DNA of 64,000 nt, taken from NCBI GenBank assembly GCA_015272325.1, contig JACYLU010000020.1, positions 186,001 through 250,000 of the forward strand. Reading direction: 5' to 3'. The position numbers and the translations under genes were made by a program. This document shows, in pieces, positions 9,873-20,061 of the stretch. This DNA is from Synechococcales cyanobacterium C42_A2020_086. GTDB taxonomy: Bacteria; Cyanobacteriota; Cyanobacteriia; Elainellales; Elainellaceae. Under the pieces are notes generated by a model, which saw nothing but the letters and a program-made list of their open reading frames with translations, did no database searches and was not told the origin of the DNA. Position 1 is the stretch's first letter. Each line of letters starts with the position of its first letter.

Positions 9873-9896
9873 AAAAAAAGGCGCAGAACCTGCGCC
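9873..9896 (-). terminator. Rho-independent terminator of the epimerase gene
   Basis: On the minus strand GGCGCAG-GTT-CTGCGCC is followed by seven T residues. It stands 30 bases after the epimerase stop codon, a textbook intrinsic terminator and the clearest one in the window. Confidence 0.9.
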
Positions 9897-9926
9897 CGAA
9901 CATGAGGAGCTTAGTTGTCAGGTTGT

Positions 9927-10961
9927 CTAGCGTAAATCCACTGCCGCCACAGACCGCGGATTCACCGTAACGCCGTAATACGAGCAATACCAATCCACAA
10001 ACCGAGGAATTCCCACCTCGATGGGGGTTTTCGGTTCAAATTGTATGTCCCTTCGCAGAGCCTCAATGTCAGCATAAGTTTCCAGCACATCTCCGGGTTG
10101 AAGCGGCAACAGGTTTTTCTCTGCCTTTCGCCCCAAGCTTGTTTCCAGAACCTCAATAAACCGCAGCAACTCCACAGGTTGATGATTGCCGATGTTGTAG
10201 ATGCGATAGGGAGCTTGACTACCGGAAGCATCACCTAGTTCGTCTCTACAAGGAACATGATCGAGAACCTGAATCACACCCTCGACAACATCATCAATAT
10301 ACGTGAAATCTCGCTTCATCTCGCCATGGTTATACACCCCAATAGGTTTGCCCTCTAGAATAGAGCGAGTGAACGAAAAAGTAGCCATGTCAGGGCGTCC
10401 CCAAGGACCATATACCGTGAAAAAGCGAAGTCCAGTTGTAGGAATACCATAGAGATGACTATAGGTATGGGCCATTAACTCATTCGCTTTCTTTGTAGCC
10501 GCATAAAGACTAATGGGATGATCTACATTGTCTTCAACCGAAAACGGCAGCTTACGGTTTGCACCATACACCGAACTCGATGACGCAAAAACCAAATGCT
10601 GTATCCCCATTTGCCGGCAACCCTCCAACACATGGAGAAACCCAACCAGATTACTATCAACATAGGTATGGGGATTAGTCAGCGAATAGCGGACCCCCGC
10701 CTGCGCAGCCAGATGGACAACACGGTCTGGAGAATAGGTAGTGAACAACGACTCCATACCCAGGCGATCAGCTAGATCGAGCTTGTGAAACTGAAACTGC
10801 GGCTGAGACTGAAGGCGGATCAAGCGGCTCAGCTTCAAGTTCACATCATAGTAATCGTTCAGATTATCAATGCCAACGACGTGATGCCCCTGCTCCAGCA
10901 AACGCTGACTGACATGAAATCCGATAAATCCAGCTGCACCCGTTACCAGAATCGTGCTCAT
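9927..10961 (-). CDS. NAD-dependent epimerase, UDP-glucuronate 4-epimerase-like
   Basis: A 344-residue short-chain dehydrogenase fold enzyme that changes the configuration of a nucleotide sugar. The NAD-binding motif GAAGFIG spans residues 8-14, the catalytic serines are in FASSSSVYG (around 126-133) and the YxxxK pair is Tyr153/Lys157. The N-terminus and the segment NDYYDVNLK are typical of UDP-glucuronate 4-epimerases, which supply galacturonate for surface polysaccharide. ATG 10961 has GAGG about 7 bases upstream. The gene ends at a strong terminator. A histidine phosphatase gene lies 138 bases upstream on the same strand. Confidence 0.9.
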   Translation of the reverse strand: MSTILVTGAAGFIGFHVSQRLLEQGHHVVGIDNLNDYYDVNLKLSRLIRLQSQPQFQFHKLDLADRLGMESLFTTYSPDRVVHLAAQAGVRYSLTNPHTYVDSNLVGFLHVLEGCRQMGIQHLVFASSSSVYGANRKLPFSVEDNVDHPISLYAATKKANELMAHTYSHLYGIPTTGLRFFTVYGPWGRPDMATFSFTRSILEGKPIGVYNHGEMKRDFTYIDDVVEGVIQVLDHVPCRDELGDASGSQAPYRIYNIGNHQPVELLRFIEVLETSLGRKAEKNLLPLQPGDVLETYADIEALRRDIQFEPKTPIEVGIPRFVDWYCSYYGVTVNPRSVAAVDLR

Positions 10962-11099
10962 CGTTTACCTCGTCCACACATCATCCAACTATCATTGCAT
11001 CAGTTGTTTGGGTCCGCAGCCCCTACCTGCTCGACAATCGCAAGCATTAGCCCGTAGCTCTCTCGTAAAGGTAATGTAATAAAGAAACCGCGCTTAAGT

Positions 11100-12326
11100 C
11101 TATGCAAAATTCAAAGCCTGTAGCACCGGCGGATGGTTCAGTGCCGGATAGTGCAATACACTTAGGGTTCCCGGATACAACTGCAAATACCCGGATGCTC
11201 CCGGCTCCAGTCCAATCGCTCGTCCCAAGATTTGCTTGATTTCTTGATCTGTCGCCACCACCAACCCGGTGATCAACGTATCTGCTGCAGGGGAGCGTGA
11301 CCCAATTGCCCGTTCCCATGCCTGTGGAAAATCCTGCCGCATCACCTGAAGCTGCACTGTCGTTGGATGATACCGCAGCAGTTGAGCCGTCATGGTCTGA
11401 TTAGCGACCCCCAGACTCGTCAGGCTAAAATCAATTGGAATTGTCTGCAAGTGCTCTGCTAGCGACTGCACCGCCCCTGCCTCAGCATTCGCTGCCACCA
11501 GCAACAGCCGCAACCCCTGTTTGCCTGCCTTCAACTTCGGCAGCGTCTCCCCCAGATAACTCGTTATATTCAAAGCCCGCAGTTGCGCAGCATCTGGCCG
11601 TCCTGCCAGAAAATCCAGAACGCTGACGCCCCCGTTAGACTGTTGCAACCGATGATGCTGTTTCACCGCCAACCCCAACGCAGTACTGATGAGAGCATGA
11701 TTGGTCCCGCCATGGCTGACCACCAGCACCGTTTGTCCCGGATGTTGCTTCAGCAGCTTATGCCAAAACTGCTGCGCTCGTTCATACAACTCCTGCACCG
11801 GAAAATAGTTTCCCTTCTGCGCGGTCGGCAGTGGCAAGCAAAACTCATGAGGACGCTGCTGCCAGCAATCGTACTCGTCCCGAAACTGCTCCCGCACTTG
11901 CCGGAAGGGCAATCCCTCCCAGCCAGGCAAATGAATTTCCCGCAGCAGCAGGTCTACCACAATGGGAGGCAAGCCATTCATATGGGTCTGCATGGCCGCA
12001 AGCGTTTCCGTCACCCGCCGCAACGGGCTGCAATAGACGGCATCAATTGGCCAAGCGTGCAACAACGCCCCAGCCTGCCGAGCCGTTTCCTGACCGTGAG
12101 GCGTGAGTACTGCCGCATCCGAACTCCCTTGAAAGCGTCCTTGTTGGTTAAACGTACTCTGTCCATGCCGCACCAGAATCACCCGCGTCGTCGTCAGTAA
12201 ACGCGGTAGAGGAAACTGCAAGAAAGGCGAGCGGATACTGCCTGAAGCCTCAGACAAGCTCACAGGTTGCAGAGTGAAATAGGTTCTTCCTGAATACTGA
12301 ACCTCGACACTGAGTTGCGACTGCAT
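11100..12326 (-). CDS. Two-domain histidine phosphatase family protein
   Basis: A 408-residue protein with an N-terminal extension of about 45 residues and a phosphoglycerate-mutase-like domain containing VRHGQSTFNQQGRFQG. The second catalytic histidine is in VVSHGGTNHAL. The C-terminal third (from about residue 255) continues with a region starting LRLLLVAANAEAGAVQSLAEHL that lacks an RHG motif and may be a degenerate second domain. The substrate is unknown. ATG 12326 is preceded by AGGAGGAG, a very good ribosome site. It is divergent from the kinase/regulator pair across 442 bases that carry the CATGAA palindromes. Confidence 0.85.
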   Translation of the reverse strand: MQSQLSVEVQYSGRTYFTLQPVSLSEASGSIRSPFLQFPLPRLLTTTRVILVRHGQSTFNQQGRFQGSSDAAVLTPHGQETARQAGALLHAWPIDAVYCSPLRRVTETLAAMQTHMNGLPPIVVDLLLREIHLPGWEGLPFRQVREQFRDEYDCWQQRPHEFCLPLPTAQKGNYFPVQELYERAQQFWHKLLKQHPGQTVLVVSHGGTNHALISTALGLAVKQHHRLQQSNGGVSVLDFLAGRPDAAQLRALNITSYLGETLPKLKAGKQGLRLLLVAANAEAGAVQSLAEHLQTIPIDFSLTSLGVANQTMTAQLLRYHPTTVQLQVMRQDFPQAWERAIGSRSPAADTLITGLVVATDQEIKQILGRAIGLEPGASGYLQLYPGTLSVLHYPALNHPPVLQALNFA

Positions 12327-12768
12327 AGTCTCCTCCTAAGGAGCAATCAACTGCCCACTGAGTCCACCGACTGAGTACGGAGCTTACCCCCATACACCAA
12401 CAACCTCTCCAGACCGGTAGCCAGAAAGCAACGCGAAACAAGAACGGAAAAAGCCATCAACCGAATCATGAACCTGGTTGTGGGAGCCAGGTTGTGAAAT
12501 AGATCGACCTCAAAGAGGACAGAGACCACGCAATGACCTAAGCATCCTGCGGGTTTGCCCCTCATTGGGGTCTACGCCTAACACAGTGCCAGGTACCCAT
12601 GAAACCTTCATGAGGGATGCATGAGAGTCATTTCATGAGAAGAACCTAAGAGCACCATGAAAACCTTTTCATCCATCCTCATAACCTAGCTAGAGGCAGG
12701 TTGAGGAACTGCCCTTTTGCAGCCAGCGTCAATCTTTCCTGAGCGGAACATATTACAGTATTAGAAAA
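12327..12768. promoter_or_regulatory. Divergent control region with CATGAA/TTCATG palindromes
   Basis: Two perfect palindromes are present: CATGAA-ACC-TTCATG at 12598-12612 and ATGAAAA-CC-TTTTCAT at 12657-12672. Between them lie further CATGAG copies at 12620 and 12634, the latter within TTTCATGAG. The cluster spans 75 bases between the divergent phosphatase and kinase genes, where a binding site for the adjacent response regulator would be expected. The rest of the region shows no gene. Confidence 0.6.
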
Positions 12769-14310
12769 TTGGAAAATTGCTTAGATTCGATCCGCCAAAC
12801 ATCAGGAATTTGTCTCGTGAGTCCGGTTCCGTTTCGTTCCCCTGCTGTTGCCCAGTCCGATTCGGTCTCCACCCATCCCTTAGGGTGGCGGCGGTTCTTG
12901 GGTGAGGCTCGTACCCGGATTCTCCTCCTATACTTAATTGTGATGGTATTTGTTGCCACAGCATCTGTGCCAGTGTTCCTTGGCTTGTTCTTTCGCAGTG
13001 TCAATAATCGCGTTCAAAACAGTCTCAACGCCGAAATGGAGCGATTTCGCCAAAGCTATGTGACCTGGGAGCGAACCCCCAATCGTTCCGAGCGGGATTT
13101 ACGCAAGTTCTTAACTGAGTATCTAGCGGTGCAGTTGCCCGGCGACGACAATTTCCTGATTGCCTTCATCGACAACCAGCTTTACAAGTCCAATCCTGCT
13201 GTGCTCCCCGAGGTGCTCCAACCCGGTTCACCACTCGCTAATCGCTGGCTCCACATTAGCCGCCCCGTAGCCGGACAGCTAGACGTTGCCGATCCAAAGA
13301 TTGGTAGTGTCCTCTATATTGCTCAACCCCTAGTGCTGCGAGGTAGCATTCGCGGTGTTTTCGTCGCTGTACACACCACCGCTGGCGAGCAAGCTGAAGC
13401 CTTCGATAGCGTCTGGATTTTTATCAAAGTGGCGCTGGGCGTCGTTGTGATCTCCTGCCTACTAGCCTGGTTTGCCACCGCTCAAGTCCTCGCTCCAGCC
13501 AAAAAGCTAGCGATCACCGCCCGCTCTATCAGCGAAACCGACCTAACCCAGCGCATCCCTGTCCGCGGCAGTGGCGAAATGGCTGAACTCGCCGATACCT
13601 TCAATGCCATGATGAACCGTCTGCAAGACGCCTTTATGAGCCAACGCAACTTCATCAACGATGCCGGACACGAACTGCGCACGCCCATCACCATTATTCA
13701 GGGACATCTAGAACTGCTCAGCGACGATCCGCAAGAGCAGCGGGAAACCCTCGATCTGGTCATGGATGAACTCGACCGAATGAGCCGTCTCGTCAACGAC
13801 CTGATCCTGCTAGCCAAAGCCGAGCGCCCCGATTTTCTGCGCCTAGAAACCATCGAGGTTCGCTCCTTTATTCAAGAGCTGTTCACCAAAGCCCAAGCCC
13901 TCGCCGATCGCCAGTGGCAGCTCCACATTCACGGCAACGGTCGCATCGTCGGCGATCGCCAGCGCCTCACCGGAGCCTTGATCAACCTGGCCCAAAATGC
14001 CGCCCAGCACACCCAGCCCGACGACATCATTGAACTTGGCTCCAGCATTACCCGGCACGACGTCCGCTTTTGGGTCAGCGATAGCGGCGAAGGCATTGCC
14101 CTCAGCGACCAGCAGCGCATATTTGATCGCTTTGCTCGAGCCACCAGCAAAGTCCGCCGCTCCGATGGCTCCGGGCTGGGGCTGGCCATTGTCCGCGCTA
14201 TCACCGAAGCCCATGGAGGACGAGTCGAACTCAACAGCACCCCCGGCGTTGGCTCCACCTTTACCTTGATTCTGCCCCTAGAACCGCCTAAGGAGAAATG
14301 GTCTGTATGA
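12769..14310 (+). CDS. Membrane sensor histidine kinase
   Basis: An orthodox sensor kinase of up to 513 residues. The first membrane helix is at about 50-75, a periplasmic sensor of about 140 residues follows, then the second membrane helix (about 218-243) and HAMP. The HisKA box contains GHELRTPITII with the phosphorylated histidine, and the ATPase domain ends with SDGSGLGLAIVRA. The start is uncertain: ATG 12769 gives a long polar N-terminus, and an in-frame GTG at 12817 is an alternative. Its stop overlaps the regulator's ATG (ATGA), so the two are translationally coupled. The signal sensed is unknown. Confidence 0.93.
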   Translation: MENCLDSIRQTSGICLVSPVPFRSPAVAQSDSVSTHPLGWRRFLGEARTRILLLYLIVMVFVATASVPVFLGLFFRSVNNRVQNSLNAEMERFRQSYVTWERTPNRSERDLRKFLTEYLAVQLPGDDNFLIAFIDNQLYKSNPAVLPEVLQPGSPLANRWLHISRPVAGQLDVADPKIGSVLYIAQPLVLRGSIRGVFVAVHTTAGEQAEAFDSVWIFIKVALGVVVISCLLAWFATAQVLAPAKKLAITARSISETDLTQRIPVRGSGEMAELADTFNAMMNRLQDAFMSQRNFINDAGHELRTPITIIQGHLELLSDDPQEQRETLDLVMDELDRMSRLVNDLILLAKAERPDFLRLETIEVRSFIQELFTKAQALADRQWQLHIHGNGRIVGDRQRLTGALINLAQNAAQHTQPDDIIELGSSITRHDVRFWVSDSGEGIALSDQQRIFDRFARATSKVRRSDGSGLGLAIVRAITEAHGGRVELNSTPGVGSTFTLILPLEPPKEKWSV

Positions 14311-14975
14311 GTCACATCTTGATTGTGGAAGACGAGCCTCGGATTAGCGCCTTTCTAGAAAAAGGGCTGCAAGCCAACGGCTTTACCACGAGCGTTATTC
14401 AAGACGGCGACGACGCCATTAGCTTTGCCCTCGACGGCACCTTTGACTTAATCATCCTAGATTTGGGGCTGCCCGGCAAAGATGGACTCATGGTCTTAGA
14501 AGAAATTCGCGGTCAAGGCATCCAAACCCCCGTGATCATCCTCACCGCCCGGGACGACGTCAACGATAAAGTCTCCGGCTTTGAATCTGGAGCCGACGAC
14601 TACGTCACCAAACCCTTCCGCTTTGAAGAGCTACTAGCTCGCGTTCGCGCCCGCCTGCGCACCAGTAGTGCTAGCCAAACCCATGCCGACACCACCGTTA
14701 AATTTGGCAGTATTCTCCTCGACCTGCGCACCCGTCGTGTCCATGTCCAAGATCGCCTCGTAGAGCTGTCTGCCCGCGAGTTCACCTTAGCAGAAATCTT
14801 TTTGCGTCATCCAGGGCAAGTGCTGAGCCGCCAGCAGCTCCTTGACCGCGTCTGGGGATACGACTACGACCCCGGCTCCAACATTGTTGATGTCTACGTG
14901 GGCTATCTGCGCAAAAAGCTCGGCAATGACCTCATTGAAACCGTGCGCGGCATGGGTTATCGTCTGCGAGCATAA
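14307..14975 (+). CDS. OmpR-family response regulator
   Basis: A DNA-binding partner of the upstream kinase: a 222-residue receiver plus winged-helix protein. Acidic residues Glu8/Asp9 (IVEDE), the phosphorylated Asp52 (ILDLGLPG) and the TKPF lysine are present. The C-terminal winged helix holds LSAREFTLAEIF and ends with TVRGMGYRLRA. I chose ATG 14307, which overlaps the kinase TGA and has AAGGAG about 12 bases upstream; an ATG at 14298 is less likely. The CATGAA palindromes upstream of the kinase are candidate autoregulatory sites. The gene is convergent with the hybrid kinase, only 7 bases apart, leaving no room for a terminator. Confidence 0.95.
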   Translation: MSHILIVEDEPRISAFLEKGLQANGFTTSVIQDGDDAISFALDGTFDLIILDLGLPGKDGLMVLEEIRGQGIQTPVIILTARDDVNDKVSGFESGADDYVTKPFRFEELLARVRARLRTSSASQTHADTTVKFGSILLDLRTRRVHVQDRLVELSAREFTLAEIFLRHPGQVLSRQQLLDRVWGYDYDPGSNIVDVYVGYLRKKLGNDLIETVRGMGYRLRA

Positions 14976-14982
14976 TGCCAGC

Positions 14983-17900
14983 CTAGGAACGACCATACAG
15001 CCAAACCCGCAGCAGCGACAGCAGTTGCTCTGTATCCACCGGCTTCGTGATATAGTCAGACGCTCCTGCCTCCAGACACTTCTCCCGGTCTCCTTGCATT
15101 GCCTTAGCCGTCAAAGCAATGATGGGCAGCGAACGAAAGCGCTCCTGCTGACGGATAGCCCGAGTTGTCTCATAGCCATCCATTTCAGGCATCATCACAT
15201 CCATTAGAATTACGTTTACATCCGGATTCGCTTCTAATGCCGCAATTCCTTCACGGCCATTTTCCGCATAGACAACCTGCATTTGATATCGCTCTAGTAA
15301 GCTGGTTAGCGCAAAAATATTTCGCACATCATCATCGATAATTAGCACCTTCTTATCCGCCAGCACTGGGTCATTTTGGCGCACCTGCTCCAACATTTGC
15401 TGCTTGGGTTGCGGCAGCTCGGACTGAATACGGTGCAAAAACAGGGCTGTTTCATCCAGCAAACGCTCCGGTGAGCGCACATCTTTAACAATAATTGTTT
15501 CCGCCAGACGGCGCAGCTCAGTTTCCTGCTGACGAGTTAGCTCCTTGCCGGTATACACCACAATTGGCAATCGGGCGAGCTGCTGATCCTGCTTGATGTG
15601 TTCAATCAGCTCAAAGCCGCTCATATCGGGCAATCCCAAATCTAGCACAATACAATCAAACCGTTCCGCTCGTAGCGTGGTCAATGCCTCTGCACCCGTG
15701 TAAACCGCCGTACTTCGGACATCACCATTGCCAATCAGCTCAATAATACTTTGCGCCTGCACCGGATCATCTTCGATCACCAACAGTCGTTTCACCCGAC
15801 GTTCTACAAATCCCTTAATGTCTGTTAACGCTTGCGTAATCGACTCTGCAGATACTGGCTTTTGCAAATAGGCAATGGCACCTAGCTGCAAGCCCCGCTG
15901 CTGCTCCTCATCCACCGACAAAATATGCACCGGAATATGGCGCGTCTCGGCGTTATGTTTGAGCCGGTCCAGCACTGTCCAGCCGTCCATATCCGGCAAC
16001 CGAATATCCAGCATCACCGCGTTTGGCTTAAATTCCTGCGCTAGAGCCAATCCTGCCCCACCCTGCAGTGACACCAGCACCTTAAAGCCCTGCTTATGTG
16101 CCATTTCCATCAAAATTCGCGCAAAGTTGACATCATCTTCAATGATTAGCAGGACACGGTCATCGAGCTGGATTGTATCGCGATCATCCGGCAGGGCAGG
16201 ATGGGGCAACGGCATTGCTGAGGCAACCACCGACTGTAGTTCAGGTGGCGCCGCCGAGTTCACAGTGGCAGTACGGTTCACCGCCGTAGCAGTGCCACCC
16301 ACAGAACGGTTCGCTGTGCCAATCGCGGAATCGCCAGCAGCCTCCTGCCGCCGCGGCTCAACCGGCAGATAGAGCGTAAAGGTACTGCCCTGACCCGGCT
16401 GACTCACCAGCTCAATACAGCCCCCCAGCAAATGTGCCAGTTCGCGGCTAATCGACAGCCCCAGCCCTGTCCCACCATATTTGCGGCTCGTCGTGCCATC
16501 TGCCTGCTGAAACGCCTCAAAAATCAGCTTTTGCTTCTCGGCTGCAATCCCAATCCCAGTATCGGTCACCGCAAACGCTACAGCCGGCACTGGAACCGCA
16601 TCCTCTTGCAGTCTATGCTCAGCAGCTTGAATGTGCAGCGTCACCCCTCCCCGTTCCGTGAACTTGAAAGCATTCGCCAGCAAATTCTTCAAGATCTGTT
16701 GCAGTCGCTTGGGATCCGTCTCCAGGATAGGCGGCAGATGGGGATCAAGCACAATATCAAACGCTAGTCCTTTATCGCTCGCCACCTCGTCAAACGTACG
16801 CTGCAACGAGAGTTGCAGATCGCTAAAAGGCATCACCTCCAGATTCACAACCATCATTCCAGATTCAATTTTTGCCAAATCCAGAATGTCATTGATCAGC
16901 TCTAGCAGATCATTACCCGCTGAATAGATCGTGCGGCTATATTCAATTTGCTTGTCATTGAGATTACCGTCCGCATTGTCGGCCAGCAAGCGGGCCAAGA
17001 TCAACAAACTATTCAGGGGTGTTCGCAGCTCATGCGACATATTTGCGAGAAACTCAGACTTATACTTCGAGCTGAGCGCTAACTGTTCTGCTTTTTCAGC
17101 AATTGCCTGTCGTGCCTGTTCAATCTCTTGATTCTTACGCTCTACCTCCCGCTTTTGCACGGTCAGTAACTCCGCTTTCTCTTCCAGCTCCTCATTTAGT
17201 TGCTGCAATTCTTCGTTCGTTTGCTGTAACTCCTCCTGCTGCTCCTTCAGCAATGCCTCAGATGCTCGTAACTCCTCTGCCTGTTGCTCCAACTGTTGGT
17301 AGCTAGATTCCAGTTCACTCTGCCGCTGCCGCAATTCCTCAGTTAGCGCCTGTGACTGCTGCAACAATTGGGCAGTACGCGCATCTGCCGCAATCGTACT
17401 CATTACCACACCAATGCTTTGCGTCACCTGCTCTAGAAACCGCAGATGCATCTCACTGAAGCGCTGAAACGATGCCAGCTCGATCACGGCCGTCACCTGA
17501 TCTTCAAACAATACCGGCAGCACCACGATATTCGTTGGCGCAGCCTCTCCTAGCCCCGAACTAATCCGAATGTAGTCACTAGGCACATCGGTTAGCAGAA
17601 TCCGCTGCTTTTCCAGCGCACATTGCCCCACTAGCCCCTCTCCCAACCGAAACCGATTGGCCAAATGCTTGCGCTCCCGATAGGCATAGCTGCTCAGCAG
17701 CTTCAGCACTGGCGCTTCGGTTTCAGACTCCTCCAGCACATACAGTACCCCCTGCTGCGCTCCGACGAGGGGAGCCAGTTCCGACAAAATGAGCTGCGAC
17801 ACCGCTTCTAGATTGCGCCGTCCCTGCAAGAGCTGCGTAAACGCTGCCAAGTTCGATTGCAGCCAAGACTCCTCATCATTGCGCTGAGTCGTTTCCCGCA

Positions 17901-18666
17901 GATTCGCGATCATCTGGTTGAGGGTGGTTGTTAACAGTCCAATCTCGTCTTGCCGTCCGCTCTCAGGCAGCGTTACCGACAGATCGCCCGCTCCCACCCG
18001 GCTGGCTGCCTCCGACATATCCTGCAGCGGCTTAGAAATATCGCGTGCCAGCAGATAGCCAATGCCCGCCAACAGTAGTGAATAGAGCGGCACCCCGAAT
18101 AGAATACTATTCACCGTACGTCGAGTCGCCTGTTGCGCCGCCTGGGTACGTTGGTCTAGCAGCCCCTGCTCCTCGGTTTTTATCTCCTCAATTAAGCTGG
18201 TCAACTGCTGAGTTAATTGGGTCCCCCGATCCGCCAGAATGCGCGCCCGCGCTGCTTCAAACCCTTGCGTTCGCCGCACCTCAATGGTGCCCCGCATATA
18301 ATCCAGCCGGGTCGTGACCAACTGCTCCAACGCATCCAACCGTCGCTGCTGCTCTGGATTATCGACAACAAGCCGCTGCAATCTCTTAATGTTTTGCTCT
18401 AGAGCTGGAGCAGCGGCTTCATACGGTTCCAGATAACGCGATTCGCCCGTAATCACATAAGTTCGCTGTCCCGCCTCAGCAGTCCGAAACCCTGAATTCA
18501 GTTCCTCTAACTCCCGCAGCACCCGATAGGTATGAGTCTCCTGTAGCGACGCCTCCACCAACTCATTGATGCCGTGATAGGACACCGCTGCAATCGTCGC
18601 AAAGATACCCAGCCCTAGCGCAAAACTCGCCGCAATTTTGCTACCAATTCGAAAACGACTCACCAT
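14983..18666 (-). CDS. CHASE3-HAMP-GAF hybrid histidine kinase with three receivers
   Basis: A 1227-residue multi-domain phosphorelay protein. In order: membrane helix, CHASE3 sensor (about 35-175), second helix (about 185-207), HAMP, GAF (about 285-430), a coiled coil rich in Gln/Glu/Leu (about 435-535), HisKA with [13 protein letters not shown], ATPase with [12 protein letters not shown], then three receivers. Their phosphorylation sites lie in [24 protein letters not shown] and [13 protein letters not shown]. Such kinases often end multi-step relays and interact with CheB/CheR-type proteins; a cheR-cheB-kinase operon lies 1.4 kb away, but partnership is only an inference. There is no output domain. 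Confidence 0.93.
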   Translation of the reverse strand: MVSRFRIGSKIAASFALGLGIFATIAAVSYHGINELVEASLQETHTYRVLRELEELNSGFRTAEAGQRTYVITGESRYLEPYEAAAPALEQNIKRLQRLVVDNPEQQRRLDALEQLVTTRLDYMRGTIEVRRTQGFEAARARILADRGTQLTQQLTSLIEEIKTEEQGLLDQRTQAAQQATRRTVNSILFGVPLYSLLLAGIGYLLARDISKPLQDMSEAASRVGAGDLSVTLPESGRQDEIGLLTTTLNQMIANLRETTQRNDEESWLQSNLAAFTQLLQGRRNLEAVSQLILSELAPLVGAQQGVLYVLEESETEAPVLKLLSSYAYRERKHLANRFRLGEGLVGQCALEKQRILLTDVPSDYIRISSGLGEAAPTNIVVLPVLFEDQVTAVIELASFQRFSEMHLRFLEQVTQSIGVVMSTIAADARTAQLLQQSQALTEELRQRQSELESSYQQLEQQAEELRASEALLKEQQEELQQTNEELQQLNEELEEKAELLTVQKREVERKNQEIEQARQAIAEKAEQLALSSKYKSEFLANMSHELRTPLNSLLILARLLADNADGNLNDKQIEYSRTIYSAGNDLLELINDILDLAKIESGMMVVNLEVMPFSDLQLSLQRTFDEVASDKGLAFDIVLDPHLPPILETDPKRLQQILKNLLANAFKFTERGGVTLHIQAAEHRLQEDAVPVPAVAFAVTDTGIGIAAEKQKLIFEAFQQADGTTSRKYGGTGLGLSISRELAHLLGGCIELVSQPGQGSTFTLYLPVEPRRQEAAGDSAIGTANRSVGGTATAVNRTATVNSAAPPELQSVVASAMPLPHPALPDDRDTIQLDDRVLLIIEDDVNFARILMEMAHKQGFKVLVSLQGGAGLALAQEFKPNAVMLDIRLPDMDGWTVLDRLKHNAETRHIPVHILSVDEEQQRGLQLGAIAYLQKPVSAESITQALTDIKGFVERRVKRLLVIEDDPVQAQSIIELIGNGDVRSTAVYTGAEALTTLRAERFDCIVLDLGLPDMSGFELIEHIKQDQQLARLPIVVYTGKELTRQQETELRRLAETIIVKDVRSPERLLDETALFLHRIQSELPQPKQQMLEQVRQNDPVLADKKVLIIDDDVRNIFALTSLLERYQMQVVYAENGREGIAALEANPDVNVILMDVMMPEMDGYETTRAIRQQERFRSLPIIALTAKAMQGDREKCLEAGASDYITKPVDTEQLLSLLRVWLYGRS

Positions 18667-19008
18667 GCCAACGCTAACGGTAATTCAAACCGGGATTGTT
18701 CAGATGAAAACAATCCATATACCTTTGTTATCTTGGCACAGGAGACAGCCCATCAAACGGCATTCGTTATCAAGATGCGTCTCTAGGCTCGCCTAAGCAC
18801 AAAAATAGGTGAGATGCAGATAAAACAATGACACATTTATGTCATTAGGGTGATGCTTAATCTCGCCATTTGTGCAGCAAAATCCAGATCTGCATAGTGT
18901 TCTGTATGTGTGTTCTGTATATAGTCCTCTGAAGCGGCACCACGGCCGCTCCAGAATGCTAGCTCAATTACCCAAGGTAATAGCTAGGGCAAAGTTGCTC
19001 AAGCAGGC
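18667..19008. other. Intergenic region upstream of the hybrid kinase
   Basis: No gene. It holds the inverted repeat ATGACA-CATTTA-TGTCAT (18828-18845, perfect 6-base arms), a possible operator for the kinase gene about 160 bases away, and a 13-bp tandem duplication (TGTTCTGTATGTG at 18898, TGTTCTGTATATA at 18911). Confidence 0.5.
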
Positions 19009-19626
19009 TCAATTTAAGATCACGCTGCCATCGTTCTGAATATTCAGCGCGCTGCGGCTGACGTCAAAATTAGCCGCTTCATTCAGCGTCACATCCAATG
19101 TGCCAGCCGCCCCAGCCTGTGGAGTAACCGTCACAAAACCACCATCAGGGCGCACAAACGTCATATTCACCGGCAACGGCAAACGCTGTAACGTAGCTTC
19201 AGAACTAGCCTCCAACATTCGCTGCTGGGTTTCGCCCAAGACTTGATACATCACCACCGTGTTAGTAGCATTCACCAGCCGCACCGTCACCACCCCATCC
19301 ATTGGCGTCACGATAGCACTAATTGGCTGCTGGGTTTCAGGCAGAGGCGGCTGAACAGGAACAGAGCCAGTCGGGGCAGTTGGAGCACCCGGAGAGACCG
19401 CCTCCGGCGATGGCATCGCTCCATCACTCGCCCCAATCCGTTGCGTTGCGGCATTTGCCGGGCAGCCCGGAGGCACAATCCGTGTACTGTTGAAAGGCTC
19501 TTCGTAATAAATGCCCGGACAAGGATTAAGTGGACTCGGAACCGCCAGACCAGCCCCAGGCACGATCAATCCCAAGCAACTACCCACCAGCGCACTCCAC
19601 CGCAGAGACGAATGCAAATTGAACAT
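19009..19626 (-). CDS. Exported hypothetical protein
   Basis: 205 residues, no family recognised. The N-terminus MFNLHSSLRWSALVGSCLG continues into a hydrophobic stretch ending GAGLAVPS, a plausible signal peptide. A low-complexity Pro/Ser/Gly section (about 60-95) follows, then a compact C-terminal region of short beta strands with repeated VTV/VRL patterns. This suggests a periplasmic or surface beta-domain. I chose ATG 19626 because GGGAGGA precedes it by 5 bases; an upstream ATG (19647) has no such site. It is transcribed away from the chemotaxis-like operon. Confidence 0.7.
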   Translation of the reverse strand: MFNLHSSLRWSALVGSCLGLIVPGAGLAVPSPLNPCPGIYYEEPFNSTRIVPPGCPANAATQRIGASDGAMPSPEAVSPGAPTAPTGSVPVQPPLPETQQPISAIVTPMDGVVTVRLVNATNTVVMYQVLGETQQRMLEASSEATLQRLPLPVNMTFVRPDGGFVTVTPQAGAAGTLDVTLNEAANFDVSRSALNIQNDGSVILN

Positions 19627-20061
19627 GAGAGTCCTCCCAAATTGCACATCAAATCACGACTGTCTTTGAGTCGGCAAAATCGACGAGGCAACTTCAAGCT
19701 CGACTGAGATTCGACTTCAAATCTTGACTTTAAATCTTGACTTTAATCAGGGCCGCTACACGGTCACGAATGAACTTCCGCCCCAAGCCAAAATCGAACT
19801 TCTACCGACTCTATCTGCATCTTGTAAAACAGTGCACCAAAGAAAATCCCTCGAATGGTGGAATCAAACGACGGGAATGTCTAATATCGAACCTTGTTCA
19901 ATCATTTCTTTTTTCTTTCCCCTGATAGTCGCTGCTGCCTCATCACAGCATTTATGGTAGTTAGTAAGTGCTCTGCGAGCACCCAGACCAAGCGGCACTG
20001 CTAGAATTTAGCCTCTGGCATCTGCTGAATAGAACCTGTCTATGCAGAAGACATTGCCCCG
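19627..20061. other. Intergenic region upstream of the cheR-like gene
   Basis: Divergent promoter region without a gene. It contains the perfect 13-bp tandem duplication at 19719-19744 and a T/C-rich stretch near 19908. Confidence 0.5.
19719..19744. repeat. 13-bp perfect tandem duplication
   Basis: AAATCTTGACTTT occurs twice head to tail (19719-19731, 19732-19744). It brings two TTGACT -35-like hexamers 13 bases apart, so it may affect promoter choice. Confidence 0.9.
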
